Origin: Legionella genomosp. 1
GTDB taxonomy: Bacteria > Pseudomonadota > Gammaproteobacteria > Legionellales > Legionellaceae
Assembly: GCA_945889365.1 (NCBI GenBank)
Contig: CAMDBQ010000003.1
Span: 1 to 23,126, forward strand
Direction: 5' to 3'
DNA: 23,126 nt
The translations under genes and the position numbers were made by a program. The notes beneath the pieces were generated by a model, which worked only from the letters and a program-made list of their open reading frames with translations, had not been told where the DNA came from and made no database searches. This document shows, piece by piece, positions 1 through 6,665 of this stretch. Positions within the stretch are counted from its first letter, which is position 1. Each line of letters starts with the position of its first letter.

Positions 1-82
1 CCGGGGCTCTTAAATGCATTAGTTCGCGCTATGTTCTCTATTTTACCATCCGTCTTAAGTTGAAACCGAATGGATTAAACAC

Positions 83-101
83 GGTATTGATAATCATTGT
101 C
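83..101 (+). promoter_or_regulatory. Putative Fur box
   Basis: The 19 bases GGTATTGATAATCATTGTC match the classical Fur consensus GATAATGATAATCATTATC at 16 of 19 positions by eye. They overlap a possible -35 element (TTGATA, 87-92) that stands 15 to 17 bases before TATAAA/TAAAGT (108-115). A Fur dimer bound here would block the promoter of the membrane protein that starts at about 150. The match is seen in the sequence; iron regulation is inferred. Confidence 0.55.
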
Positions 102-149
102 ATTTGATATAAAGTATCAATTCTTTGATGCGGCTTGCCTGAGATGATA

Positions 150-2249
150 ATGAAAATTAAAAAAATACCGTTTTACCTTGCCACGTGGATCCTTATGGCA
201 GGTGCCAGTCTGACGATAGGCTTGTTAAGTTTTGGCGGCATATTGGCTGTTTGGCCCGTTCTTCCTGCAGCCGTTGCGGCGTTTGTGCTGTCCGTTGCGT
301 ATGAAGGTGAGATTTATTTACAAAACATCAAGGGTTCACTAAAAAAATTATTCAAATCCAGGCAACTCGAGCGACAATTGGCTAAGGCGTGTATGCTGGA
401 GCATTTTCCTTTAGACAAAGGCGAATTGAACCAGGGTTGCCCCCAGTTTTTTAAAGACTATTTAAATCAACTCCAATTGCTTCATCCATTTGAGCATCCA
501 TCCCAAAATCCACTCGAACCTAAACGTCTAAATAAGGACAGCCGTGACCGTAAGCAACAGTTGGAAAAAACCTTGGTTGACATGGAAAAATGGTTTGCTG
601 AGCAATTGTTTTCCAAAGAAGATCCCGCCACAAGTTATCAGAGCGAATTGAGAGAGTGGCTGGACCAAAAACAATTGCGAAAGACGATAAAAGAAAAACA
701 TGGCTCTCGTGATCAGATATACAAAGGCCTTCGAATTTTTTGTCTGACCGCAGGTGTATTCATGGGGCTAGGCACCACCTACTTGCTCGTAGATGCCTTT
801 GCGGTTATCCCATGGCTGGCTGTCTTACCTGCCAGCATGGTGCCAGGATTGATCGTTCCTATGGCGGCCATTGCTGGTGTGGCTTATAGTTTGCTAGTTT
901 ATAATGCCATGACCGATATGATTGGATCCGAAATTGTATCCAAGTGGCGTAAGAAATTTAGTGAGTACAAAAAAATAGAGCACAAAATTGGCATGGGTGT
1001 AGTCTTGTCGGTGATGCTGGTGTTAACGGTTGCGTTGAGTATTTGCACAGCGGGTACATGGTGGACGGTTGCGAAAAATACACCACCATTATTTGCCTGG
1101 ATGGGTCGAATGCCTGCCTTCATCATGTTGATTTTAAATCCGTTGATTTCTGGTATATCGACTTGGGCGTTTAATGTAGAAAATGTCAGCGAAACCCTTG
1201 AGATGGCAGATGAGAAGATTGACCGGGTTATTACGTGGGTGATCAATCTACCTTCAACCATCATGCAGGGATTGAAGGGATGGATGTCCAGGGCATCGGC
1301 TTGGATGTTTAATGGAAAAAAGGTCAGTGAAACGGATGAGCCAATCCATACGATTTCAATCGAATCACAGAATGAAACGTTACTGCAACGATTAAATCCA
1401 TTCCGTAAGATAATCAAAACGACGTTTGATCCGCTGATAACCCTATTCTTCGGAGGGCATTTAGTCAGCGTTTCTGCAACTGCCGACCGGATGCCGGGTG
1501 TGTGGCCCATTGTATCTATGTTATTGGCTTTCTTTAATGAAATGGTTGAAGATTATCATTATTTTATGGGTGGCCCATCTCTTCAGCACAAGCATGACAC
1601 AACCTCGATGTTAAAGGAGCGATTAAGTATTGGCGGTGGACATCATCATGGCGATGACATACCGGCCCAACTGTTAACGGCTCTTTTTTCTCCTTTGTAC
1701 GTGCTGGCAGCAGCCTGGGATGTGGTTTGTAGTGGGCATAGTGAAGGATTTGAATCTTGGGAGGCATTTGTAAGGGCTGTGGATAAAGAAGCAGGCGTGC
1801 CACCCGAGGTGGATGTCGAGTTTGGGGCTTTTAATTCTTGTTTTAACGTCTCACGTCAGCCTGTGCCATCAGTGGATAAACATTCTGATGAAGTGAGTGT
1901 TAAGGGCAAGACCAGGGCTGTAAAAACGACTCAGTCTAATGCTAATCCTAATGTGAATGCGCCTAATCCGGCTTGGCCGATCGAACATGCTGTTTATCGC
2001 ATAGAACGTTATAAAGAAAAGCATTTACAGGCTACTGCTGATTGCGAAACCACCAAGGAATACCTGACGAAATTACAGGCTGACTTAGCATCTCGGACGT
2101 ATTGTACTGTCAGTTGGCCACCTCGACCGATTAAGGAGACAATCGACCATTATGGTTCATTTTTTGCCAAGTCGTCGATTACTCGCGAGTTCCTGGCCGC
2201 GTTACCCCAACGAGTGTTGGCGGGTGAGTGGGCTCCTATGCGGACGTAG
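150..2249 (+). CDS. Large polytopic membrane protein, possible MavN/IroT-like iron transporter effector
   Basis: This is a protein of about 699 residues. The frame opens at a TTG at 135, but ATG 150 has a GAG six bases upstream and is preferred. Hydrophobic segments lie near residues 12-55, 200-265, 287-313, 325-345, 429-445, 456-477 and 513-535 (numbered from the TTG), separated by charged stretches. A His/Asp-rich stretch (HYHYF, then HKHD, then HHHGDD at about residues 471-510) could bind metal. A segment of about 46 residues is duplicated inside the protein. The size (about 78 kDa), the multi-spanning topology, the histidines and the Fur-like site upstream together resemble Legionella MavN/IroT, a Fur-regulated Dot/Icm effector that transports transition metal across the vacuole membrane. 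That identification is from memory and context, not an alignment. No clear Glu-rich secretion signal is visible at the C terminus. It could equally be an unrelated inner-membrane protein. Confidence 0.5.
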   Translation: MKIKKIPFYLATWILMAGASLTIGLLSFGGILAVWPVLPAAVAAFVLSVAYEGEIYLQNIKGSLKKLFKSRQLERQLAKACMLEHFPLDKGELNQGCPQFFKDYLNQLQLLHPFEHPSQNPLEPKRLNKDSRDRKQQLEKTLVDMEKWFAEQLFSKEDPATSYQSELREWLDQKQLRKTIKEKHGSRDQIYKGLRIFCLTAGVFMGLGTTYLLVDAFAVIPWLAVLPASMVPGLIVPMAAIAGVAYSLLVYNAMTDMIGSEIVSKWRKKFSEYKKIEHKIGMGVVLSVMLVLTVALSICTAGTWWTVAKNTPPLFAWMGRMPAFIMLILNPLISGISTWAFNVENVSETLEMADEKIDRVITWVINLPSTIMQGLKGWMSRASAWMFNGKKVSETDEPIHTISIESQNETLLQRLNPFRKIIKTTFDPLITLFFGGHLVSVSATADRMPGVWPIVSMLLAFFNEMVEDYHYFMGGPSLQHKHDTTSMLKERLSIGGGHHHGDDIPAQLLTALFSPLYVLAAAWDVVCSGHSEGFESWEAFVRAVDKEAGVPPEVDVEFGAFNSCFNVSRQPVPSVDKHSDEVSVKGKTRAVKTTQSNANPNVNAPNPAWPIEHAVYRIERYKEKHLQATADCETTKEYLTKLQADLASRTYCTVSWPPRPIKETIDHYGSFFAKSSITREFLAALPQRVLAGEWAPMRT

Positions 2250-2266
2250 TGGTCGTCGTAGAGTAT

Positions 2267-2295
2267 TTGACAAAAGTCGCACAACGTCCTATGAT
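2267..2295 (+). promoter_or_regulatory. Near-consensus sigma-70 promoter of the toxin-antitoxin pair
   Basis: TTGACA (2267-2272) is followed after exactly 17 bases by TATGAT (2290-2295). This is a perfect -35 and a 5/6 -10 at ideal spacing. The predicted transcription start, seven bases after the -10, falls on 2302, the A of the toxin's ATG, so the transcript would be leaderless. Confidence 0.7.
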
Positions 2296-2301
2296 TAAAG
2301 C

Positions 2302-2598
2302 ATGAAAATAGAAAAATTATATTACGAGTTTTCACCTGATAAAAATCAGTCGTTAATAGAAGAACGTAACGTTAGCTTTGAAGACGTTGTCTCGGCAATC
2401 AATAGTGGAAAGTTACTGGATACTGTCGTTCACCCAAATGAATTGAAATATCCTAATCAAAAGATTTATATAGTGGATATTAATGGATATGCGTATTTAG
2501 TACCCTTTGTGAGAACAGACAAAGGAAATCTTTTTCTTAAAACTATTTTTCCAAGCCGAAAACTGACTAAAAAATATTTGGGCGATAGGGGTGTATGA
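2302..2598 (+). CDS. BrnT-like toxin of a type II toxin-antitoxin pair
   Basis: This 98-residue protein starts with FSPDKNQSLIEERNVSFEDVV, close in layout to BrnT-family toxins (a short strand, then 'K...L..R.VSFE', then strands carrying 'RTDKGN.F', ending with an R/K-rich helix). BrnT proteins are RelE-fold ribonucleases that stop translation. The gene comes first in the pair and its stop overlaps the start of the antitoxin gene (ATGA at 2595-2598), as in brnTA operons, where the toxin also comes first. There is no other Met or obvious alternative start near the N terminus and no Shine-Dalgarno sequence. The start sits directly on the predicted transcription start. The call rests on overall pattern plus partner; a DUF4258-type relative is an alternative. 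Confidence 0.6.
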   Translation: MKIEKLYYEFSPDKNQSLIEERNVSFEDVVSAINSGKLLDTVVHPNELKYPNQKIYIVDINGYAYLVPFVRTDKGNLFLKTIFPSRKLTKKYLGDRGV

Positions 2599-2894
2599 TG
2601 AAAAAAATACGAGATGTGTTTGATGTGAAACTGGATCAGGATGAGATGGATCTTTTAGAGTCAGTCGAGCGTGGCGAATGGAAAACCGTTGCTAATCTTG
2701 AGGACGAGTCGGCTGTTGCTAAAGAAGCCGCTGCCAATTTTCTTCGTAAAGATGAGCGTATCACACTCCGTCTTTCGAGCGGTGATTTAGATCGGTTAAA
2801 ACAAAAAGCAGCTTACAAGGGACTTCCTTATCAAACGTTTATTGCTAGCGTATTGCATGAATATGCTGCAGGGCATTTCAAAGAAGTGGCTTAG
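2595..2894 (+). CDS. Ribbon-helix-helix antitoxin, BrnA/CopG-like
   Basis: This 99-residue protein has an acidic N-terminal half and a C-terminal ribbon-helix-helix domain (residues about 55-93). In that domain the strand RITLRLS is followed by two helices separated by KGLPYQTF. Antitoxins of this group bind and neutralise the upstream toxin and usually repress their own promoter. The ATGA overlap with the toxin gene indicates translational coupling. ATG 2598 is an alternative start one codon later. I see no convincing operator repeat at the promoter, so autoregulation is family knowledge only. A GTAG-footed palindrome follows 36 bases after the stop. Confidence 0.7.
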   Translation: MMKKIRDVFDVKLDQDEMDLLESVERGEWKTVANLEDESAVAKEAAANFLRKDERITLRLSSGDLDRLKQKAAYKGLPYQTFIASVLHEYAAGHFKEVA

Positions 2895-2929
2895 GAGTTA
2901 TTCAAGCTCAGCCGTTTTCGTTGTCTTAT

Positions 2930-2997
2930 GTAGATTGCGGCCTTGGCCCAGCAATGTCGCCATTCGGAGTTCATGTTGGGCCAAGGCCGCAACCTAC
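2930..2997. repeat. Long GTAG-footed inverted repeat between convergent genes
   Basis: The arms 2930-2950 and 2977-2997 are complementary over 21 bases with one mismatch. They contain a perfect 16-base core (TTGCGGCCTTGGCCCA against TGGGCCAAGGCCGCAA). A 26-base loop separates them. The element starts with GTAG and ends with CTAC. It lies in the 115-bp gap between the antitoxin gene and rep, which converge. No T-run follows either arm, so it looks more like a REP/BIME or MITE-like repeat than a simple terminator, though it could stop transcription from both sides. Confidence 0.75.
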
Positions 2998-3009
2998 GTG
3001 TTAAACCCA

Positions 3010-5010
3010 TCATTCCAGCAAGTTTTTCAATCCCGCTAAATGCGATTTGGCCAGTGCTTTGGATTTCACTTCATCGCGCTCACCGCCTTTGCCGTACCAC
3101 TCTAAACTATCTTGCGGCAATTCTTCTAAAAAACGGCTAGGTAGGCAATCTTGCATTTCGCCTGCACGACGACGCTGTCTGGCCAATGTCATGCAGAGTG
3201 ATTTTTGCGCGCGGGTAATGCCGACGTAGGCCAGGCGGCGTTCTTCATCGATCTGCTCTTCATCAACGCTGACGCGATGAGGCAATAAATCTTCTTCCAT
3301 GCCCACGAGATATACGAATGGAAACTCCAGGCCTTTTGAGGCGTGCAAAGTCATTAATTGTAGGGTTTCTTCGTCATGTTCATCGGCCTGCTCTAGAATA
3401 TCAATCAAGATTAATTTATTGATCACATCCGCCAGTTGCGTGCCTTCACCTTTGGCTTGCAAGCGACCCACCCATTCCAGTAATTCCCAGACATTGTCCA
3501 TTTGTTTTTGTGCTTTCGCAGGCGTGTCGCATTGCTCATACGTATGCGCTTCATAACCACTGTCATCGACCATTTCGCGCAATACATTGACCACGGGTTC
3601 GTTTTGGCAGCGCTGTTTAATTGTAAACATCCATTGTTTAAACGTGTTTAATGCAGCGCGTGGTTTATCGCTCAACCGGTCGGTTAGTGCTAAATGATCG
3701 CAACAGGCGAACAGACTTTGCCCGCGCGATTTTGCATATTCACCCAACGCTTCCAAGGTTGTATCACCAATTCCGCGTTTAGGCGTATTGATAACCCGTA
3801 AAAAAGCGGCGTCATCGGCTTCATTACAGAGTAATTTCAGATAGGCAAACACGTCTTTGATTTCGGTGCGCGCAAACCAGGATTGCCCGCCGCTGATATG
3901 ATAGGGGATACTGTGCTGGCGCAAAACGGTTTCAAATACGCGTGATTGATGATTGCCACGGTATAAAACGGCATAATTGCCGTAGGAGGTTCGATTACGT
4001 AATTTATGGCTGATCATATCGGCAACCACTTGCTCCGCTTCATCCTGCTCGTCTCTGCAGCATAAAACACGCAACATCTCGCCATGGCCCAGCTCGCTCC
4101 ATAGTTTCTTGGTGAATAAATGCGGGTTGTTGGAAATCAGTTGATTGGCTGCATGCAGAATCCGACCGGTTGAACGGTAATTTTGCTCTAATTTGATGAT
4201 TTTTAACTGTGGATAATCGATGTTTAATTGCGCCAAATTTTCAGGTCGCGCACCGCGCCAGGCATAAATCGATTGATCGTCATCGCCTACGACCGTTAAA
4301 CTCGCACGTGTGCCGACCAATAATTTAACCAATGCATACTGACAGGTGTTGGAATCTTGATATTCATCTATCAACAAATGACGGATTTTATTTTGCCAAT
4401 ATTCCAGGCTGCCTGGGTGTTGATTTAGCAAGCTCACTGGCATGCGAATCAAATCATCAAAATCGACAGCATTGTAAGCTTGTAATGCTTGCTGATAATG
4501 CGGGTAAATGGCTGCGGCTTCTGCAAATATGGGCGTATCCGGCGTGCGTCTTAATACATCGTCTGGCGCCAGCATTTCATTTTTCCACTTGGATATTTGC
4601 TGTTGTACGCGCACTAAATCTTCGCGGTCATTGGCACGAGCAGGGGGGAGAAATCGCCGTAGCATTTGCACGCAATCTTCACTGTCAAAAATAGAAAAGC
4701 CGCGTTTTAGTCCACAATGATCCACGTCACGCTTGAGGATGCTCAAACCCATGGTGTGAAATGTCGCGACGTTTAAGCCCCTACGTGAAGGGGCAGGCAG
4801 TATCAGTGCGATACGGTTGCGCATTTCATTGGCGGCTTTATTGGTAAAGGTGACGGCAGAAATGTTGTGCGCAGCATAGCCGCATGTTTCAATTAAATGC
4901 GCAATTTTTTGCGTGATAACCCGTGTTTTACCGCTACCCGCACCCGCCAGAACCAACAGTGGCCCATCGATATATTTTACAGCCGCCATTTGTTGGGGGT
5001 TGAGCTTCAT
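3010..5010 (-). CDS. rep: ATP-dependent DNA helicase Rep (UvrD/PcrA superfamily 1)
   Basis: This 666-residue protein aligns by eye along its whole length with E. coli Rep (about 673 residues). The Walker A motif GAGSGKT is near residues 23-29, and TFTNKAANEMR, the Walker B motif LLIDEYQDSN, VVGDDDQSIYAWRGA, QNYRS, LMTLHASKGLEFPFV and EERRLAYVGITRA are all present, covering the helicase motifs in order. Rep is a 3'-5' helicase that clears proteins ahead of replication forks and restarts stalled forks. The C terminus SHLAGLKNLLE matches the Rep tail rather than UvrD. It is transcribed divergently from hslO with a 76-bp gap. The ATG at 5008-5010 agrees with the E. coli N terminus (MRLNPGQQQAV); a GGA lies upstream. 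Confidence 0.95.
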   Translation of the reverse strand: MKLNPQQMAAVKYIDGPLLVLAGAGSGKTRVITQKIAHLIETCGYAAHNISAVTFTNKAANEMRNRIALILPAPSRRGLNVATFHTMGLSILKRDVDHCGLKRGFSIFDSEDCVQMLRRFLPPARANDREDLVRVQQQISKWKNEMLAPDDVLRRTPDTPIFAEAAAIYPHYQQALQAYNAVDFDDLIRMPVSLLNQHPGSLEYWQNKIRHLLIDEYQDSNTCQYALVKLLVGTRASLTVVGDDDQSIYAWRGARPENLAQLNIDYPQLKIIKLEQNYRSTGRILHAANQLISNNPHLFTKKLWSELGHGEMLRVLCCRDEQDEAEQVVADMISHKLRNRTSYGNYAVLYRGNHQSRVFETVLRQHSIPYHISGGQSWFARTEIKDVFAYLKLLCNEADDAAFLRVINTPKRGIGDTTLEALGEYAKSRGQSLFACCDHLALTDRLSDKPRAALNTFKQWMFTIKQRCQNEPVVNVLREMVDDSGYEAHTYEQCDTPAKAQKQMDNVWELLEWVGRLQAKGEGTQLADVINKLILIDILEQADEHDEETLQLMTLHASKGLEFPFVYLVGMEEDLLPHRVSVDEEQIDEERRLAYVGITRAQKSLCMTLARQRRRAGEMQDCLPSRFLEELPQDSLEWYGKGGERDEVKSKALAKSHLAGLKNLLE

Positions 5011-5086
5011 ATGGATATTCCATGAAAAAGAGCATTATCGCATAGATTAAGTTAAAATCGGATTTTTATGTTGAGCCTGAGCTGTT

Positions 5087-5932
5087 ATGAATGATGAATA
5101 TGATACGTTACAACGCTTTATGTTTGAACACGCCAGTATCCGGGGTGAAATTGCCCACATCGATGAGGTCTATAAAACCATTTTAAATCAACGCCCTTAT
5201 CCGCCGATGGTTCAACGCTTATTGGGTGAGGCGCTTGTATCTTGTCTGCTGTTGGCAGGAAGCATTAAGTTTGAAGGTGAAATTACGCTACAGTTCATTG
5301 GTGACATACGCCTGCCTTTAATACTGATTCAATGTGACCATCAATTAACTATTCGCGGTTTTGCAAAATATCAGCAGGAAGGCAATGACATCGATTACAA
5401 TGAGGCGTTTTTACAGGGCAGGATGGCGCTCACCATTAATCAATACAATCAGACCAAAGCCTATCAAAGCGTTGTGCCGATTAGCTCGCTGTCGATGGGT
5501 GAAAACCTGATGAATTATTTTGCACAATCAGAACAGGTGGCTAGTCGCGTATGGCTTGCCGTCAACAATGAAATGGCCGCAGGTATCCTCTTGCAATTGA
5601 TGCCAGATCAAGACACAAAAAAACGTGAGGAATTTTGGGAGTATGCGGTGCAAATCGGCCAGACCATCACAGAGTATGAATTATTAACCCTGGATAATCC
5701 CACTATTCTGCACCGCTTGTACCATGAAACCGAATTGCGCCTTTATACCGCGCGTCCAGTACGCTTTCAATGCCGCTGCAATGAAGGCAAGATGAAACAA
5801 GTGCTGACCGTTTTAGGTGAAGTCGAAGTGAAGAAATTGTTACAAGAAACCGGCACGGTTGAGGTCGTTTGCGATTTTTGCAGACACCGCTATACATTTG
5901 ATTCGATAGATGTGACGTTGATGTTTCGGTAG
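5087..5932 (+). CDS. hslO: Redox-activated chaperone Hsp33
   Basis: This 281-residue cytoplasmic protein is full length. Its four zinc-binding cysteines form CxC (229 and 231) and CxxC (262 and 265) in the C-terminal domain, the spacing of E. coli Hsp33 (232/234/265/268). Oxidation forms disulfides, releases zinc and turns on holdase activity against unfolding proteins. The N-terminal domain begins RFMFEHASIRGEI, typical of the family. The stop codon TAG (5930-5932) lies inside a GTAG-footed palindrome, so that repeat defines the 3' end of the gene. No strong Shine-Dalgarno sequence precedes ATG 5087, but it is the first Met and fits the family N terminus. Confidence 0.95.
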   Translation: MNDEYDTLQRFMFEHASIRGEIAHIDEVYKTILNQRPYPPMVQRLLGEALVSCLLLAGSIKFEGEITLQFIGDIRLPLILIQCDHQLTIRGFAKYQQEGNDIDYNEAFLQGRMALTINQYNQTKAYQSVVPISSLSMGENLMNYFAQSEQVASRVWLAVNNEMAAGILLQLMPDQDTKKREEFWEYAVQIGQTITEYELLTLDNPTILHRLYHETELRLYTARPVRFQCRCNEGKMKQVLTVLGEVEVKKLLQETGTVEVVCDFCRHRYTFDSIDVTLMFR

Positions 5933-5955
5933 GGGCACGCGTCGCGTGCTCCTAC
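5929..5955. repeat. REP-like GTAG palindrome, copy A
   Basis: The 13-base arms GTAGGGGCACGCG and CGCGTGCTCCTAC flank a single T, with one G-T pair. The left arm supplies the stop codon of hslO. The element stands between convergent genes. It is near-identical to copies at 11672-11698 and 15139-15165. RAYT-associated REP elements are known to carry a GTAG tetranucleotide at the foot of the hairpin; assignment to that class is inference. Confidence 0.75.
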
Positions 5956-5983
5956 ATGATATACGTTGCGGCGATGATCACAA

Positions 5984-6481
5984 TCAATGCACCCGCAAAC
6001 CAACCTTCGAAATAATCCCGGCATCCTCGTTTGTGGGCCGGATATAATCACTCCGCATGGCCTGCAATATTTGCTGCAATGTTATAAATTGATTGCTCAG
6101 TTGGAAATATAACTCAGCCAATGCGCTGTCTTGCAGCTCCCCTGCAGTCAAATAAGCGGCCTGACCCATGTCACTAAAATAATCCAGTTTAACATGATGA
6201 CGATCAGCCATCCCCGGAAACAAACCACACAAGAGCAAGCTTTTGTCCCCGACATCTCTCAGCAGTTCAATTTGCCGCCGTCCGGATGAATTCATGGAGT
6301 CAAGAAAATCCATTGAAACCACTGATTCCATTAAGCGAGCCGTTTGCGAATAGCGCATCAGCAAAAATACCAGATAACTCTCGGTGTTTTCATTTAAAAC
6401 CAAGCGAGTATTCGCTTGGGCCTCATTCACCAACGCATGCCATTGACTGGTATCGGTGGGGTGCAAGATCAATTGCTTCAT
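5984..6481 (-). CDS. Conserved-looking hypothetical protein, possibly frameshifted at its 3' end
   Basis: I do not recognise a functional family. From the ATG at 6479-6481 it encodes 165 residues beginning MKQLILHPTDTSQWHALVNE. The frame also opens at 6508 (MSNIKRSEI), but that start has no ribosome site, while the inner one has GGA six bases and AAAGG further upstream. The protein is mostly helical in appearance, soluble, with an LxxxLMRYSQ stretch in the middle and no signal peptide. It ends with GLRVH. In a neighbouring frame the DNA just past the last codons encodes a strongly hydrophobic stretch ending at a TAG inside the palindrome, which suggests a lost membrane tail. It converges on hslO and is divergent from typA. 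Confidence 0.6.
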   Translation of the reverse strand: MKQLILHPTDTSQWHALVNEAQANTRLVLNENTESYLVFLLMRYSQTARLMESVVSMDFLDSMNSSGRRQIELLRDVGDKSLLLCGLFPGMADRHHVKLDYFSDMGQAAYLTAGELQDSALAELYFQLSNQFITLQQILQAMRSDYIRPTNEDAGIISKVGLRVH

Positions 6482-6574
6482 GATTTCCGACCTTTTAATG
6501 TTGCTCATTGTAAGTTTAGCAAAGGTTTGGGAGAATAGTGGGAGTAAAATTAAAAATAGATACTCTCCTCGAGA

Positions 6575-6599
6575 GGATTCATGGTACTATGACGAATCC
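6575..6599 (+). other. Small hairpin in the typA leader region
   Basis: GGATTC (6575-6580) and GAATCC (6594-6599) can pair around a 13-base loop, and just upstream CTCTC/GAGAG forms a competing 5-bp stem. This is in the 184-bp gap between the 174-codon frame and typA. I could not place a convincing typA promoter. Functional meaning is uncertain. Confidence 0.25.
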
Positions 6600-6665
6600 G
6601 TGCACAAGTAGTTTTCTTTTAAACGCCTGTATGCAACCTCGTATTCTCGTTAATTGAAGGTCATT

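Noticed and set aside
1..134. Partial upstream gene at the left edge
   Set aside because: No frame continues in from the edge with convincing protein character; the stretch looks like a regulatory intergenic region.
899..1510. 203-codon minus-strand frame inside the first membrane protein gene
   Set aside because: It runs fully antisense to a longer, better-supported gene with a Fur-like site and ribosome signal, and its product resembles no protein family.
4332..4694. 120-codon plus-strand frame inside rep
   Set aside because: Rep helicase motifs are continuous on the minus strand here, so this is a shadow frame.
4777..4796. GCCCC...GGGGC with CCCCTAC inside rep, resembling the REP-like palindromes
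   Set aside because: The encoded segment has the same length as in E. coli Rep, so nothing was inserted; only eight bases match the repeat.
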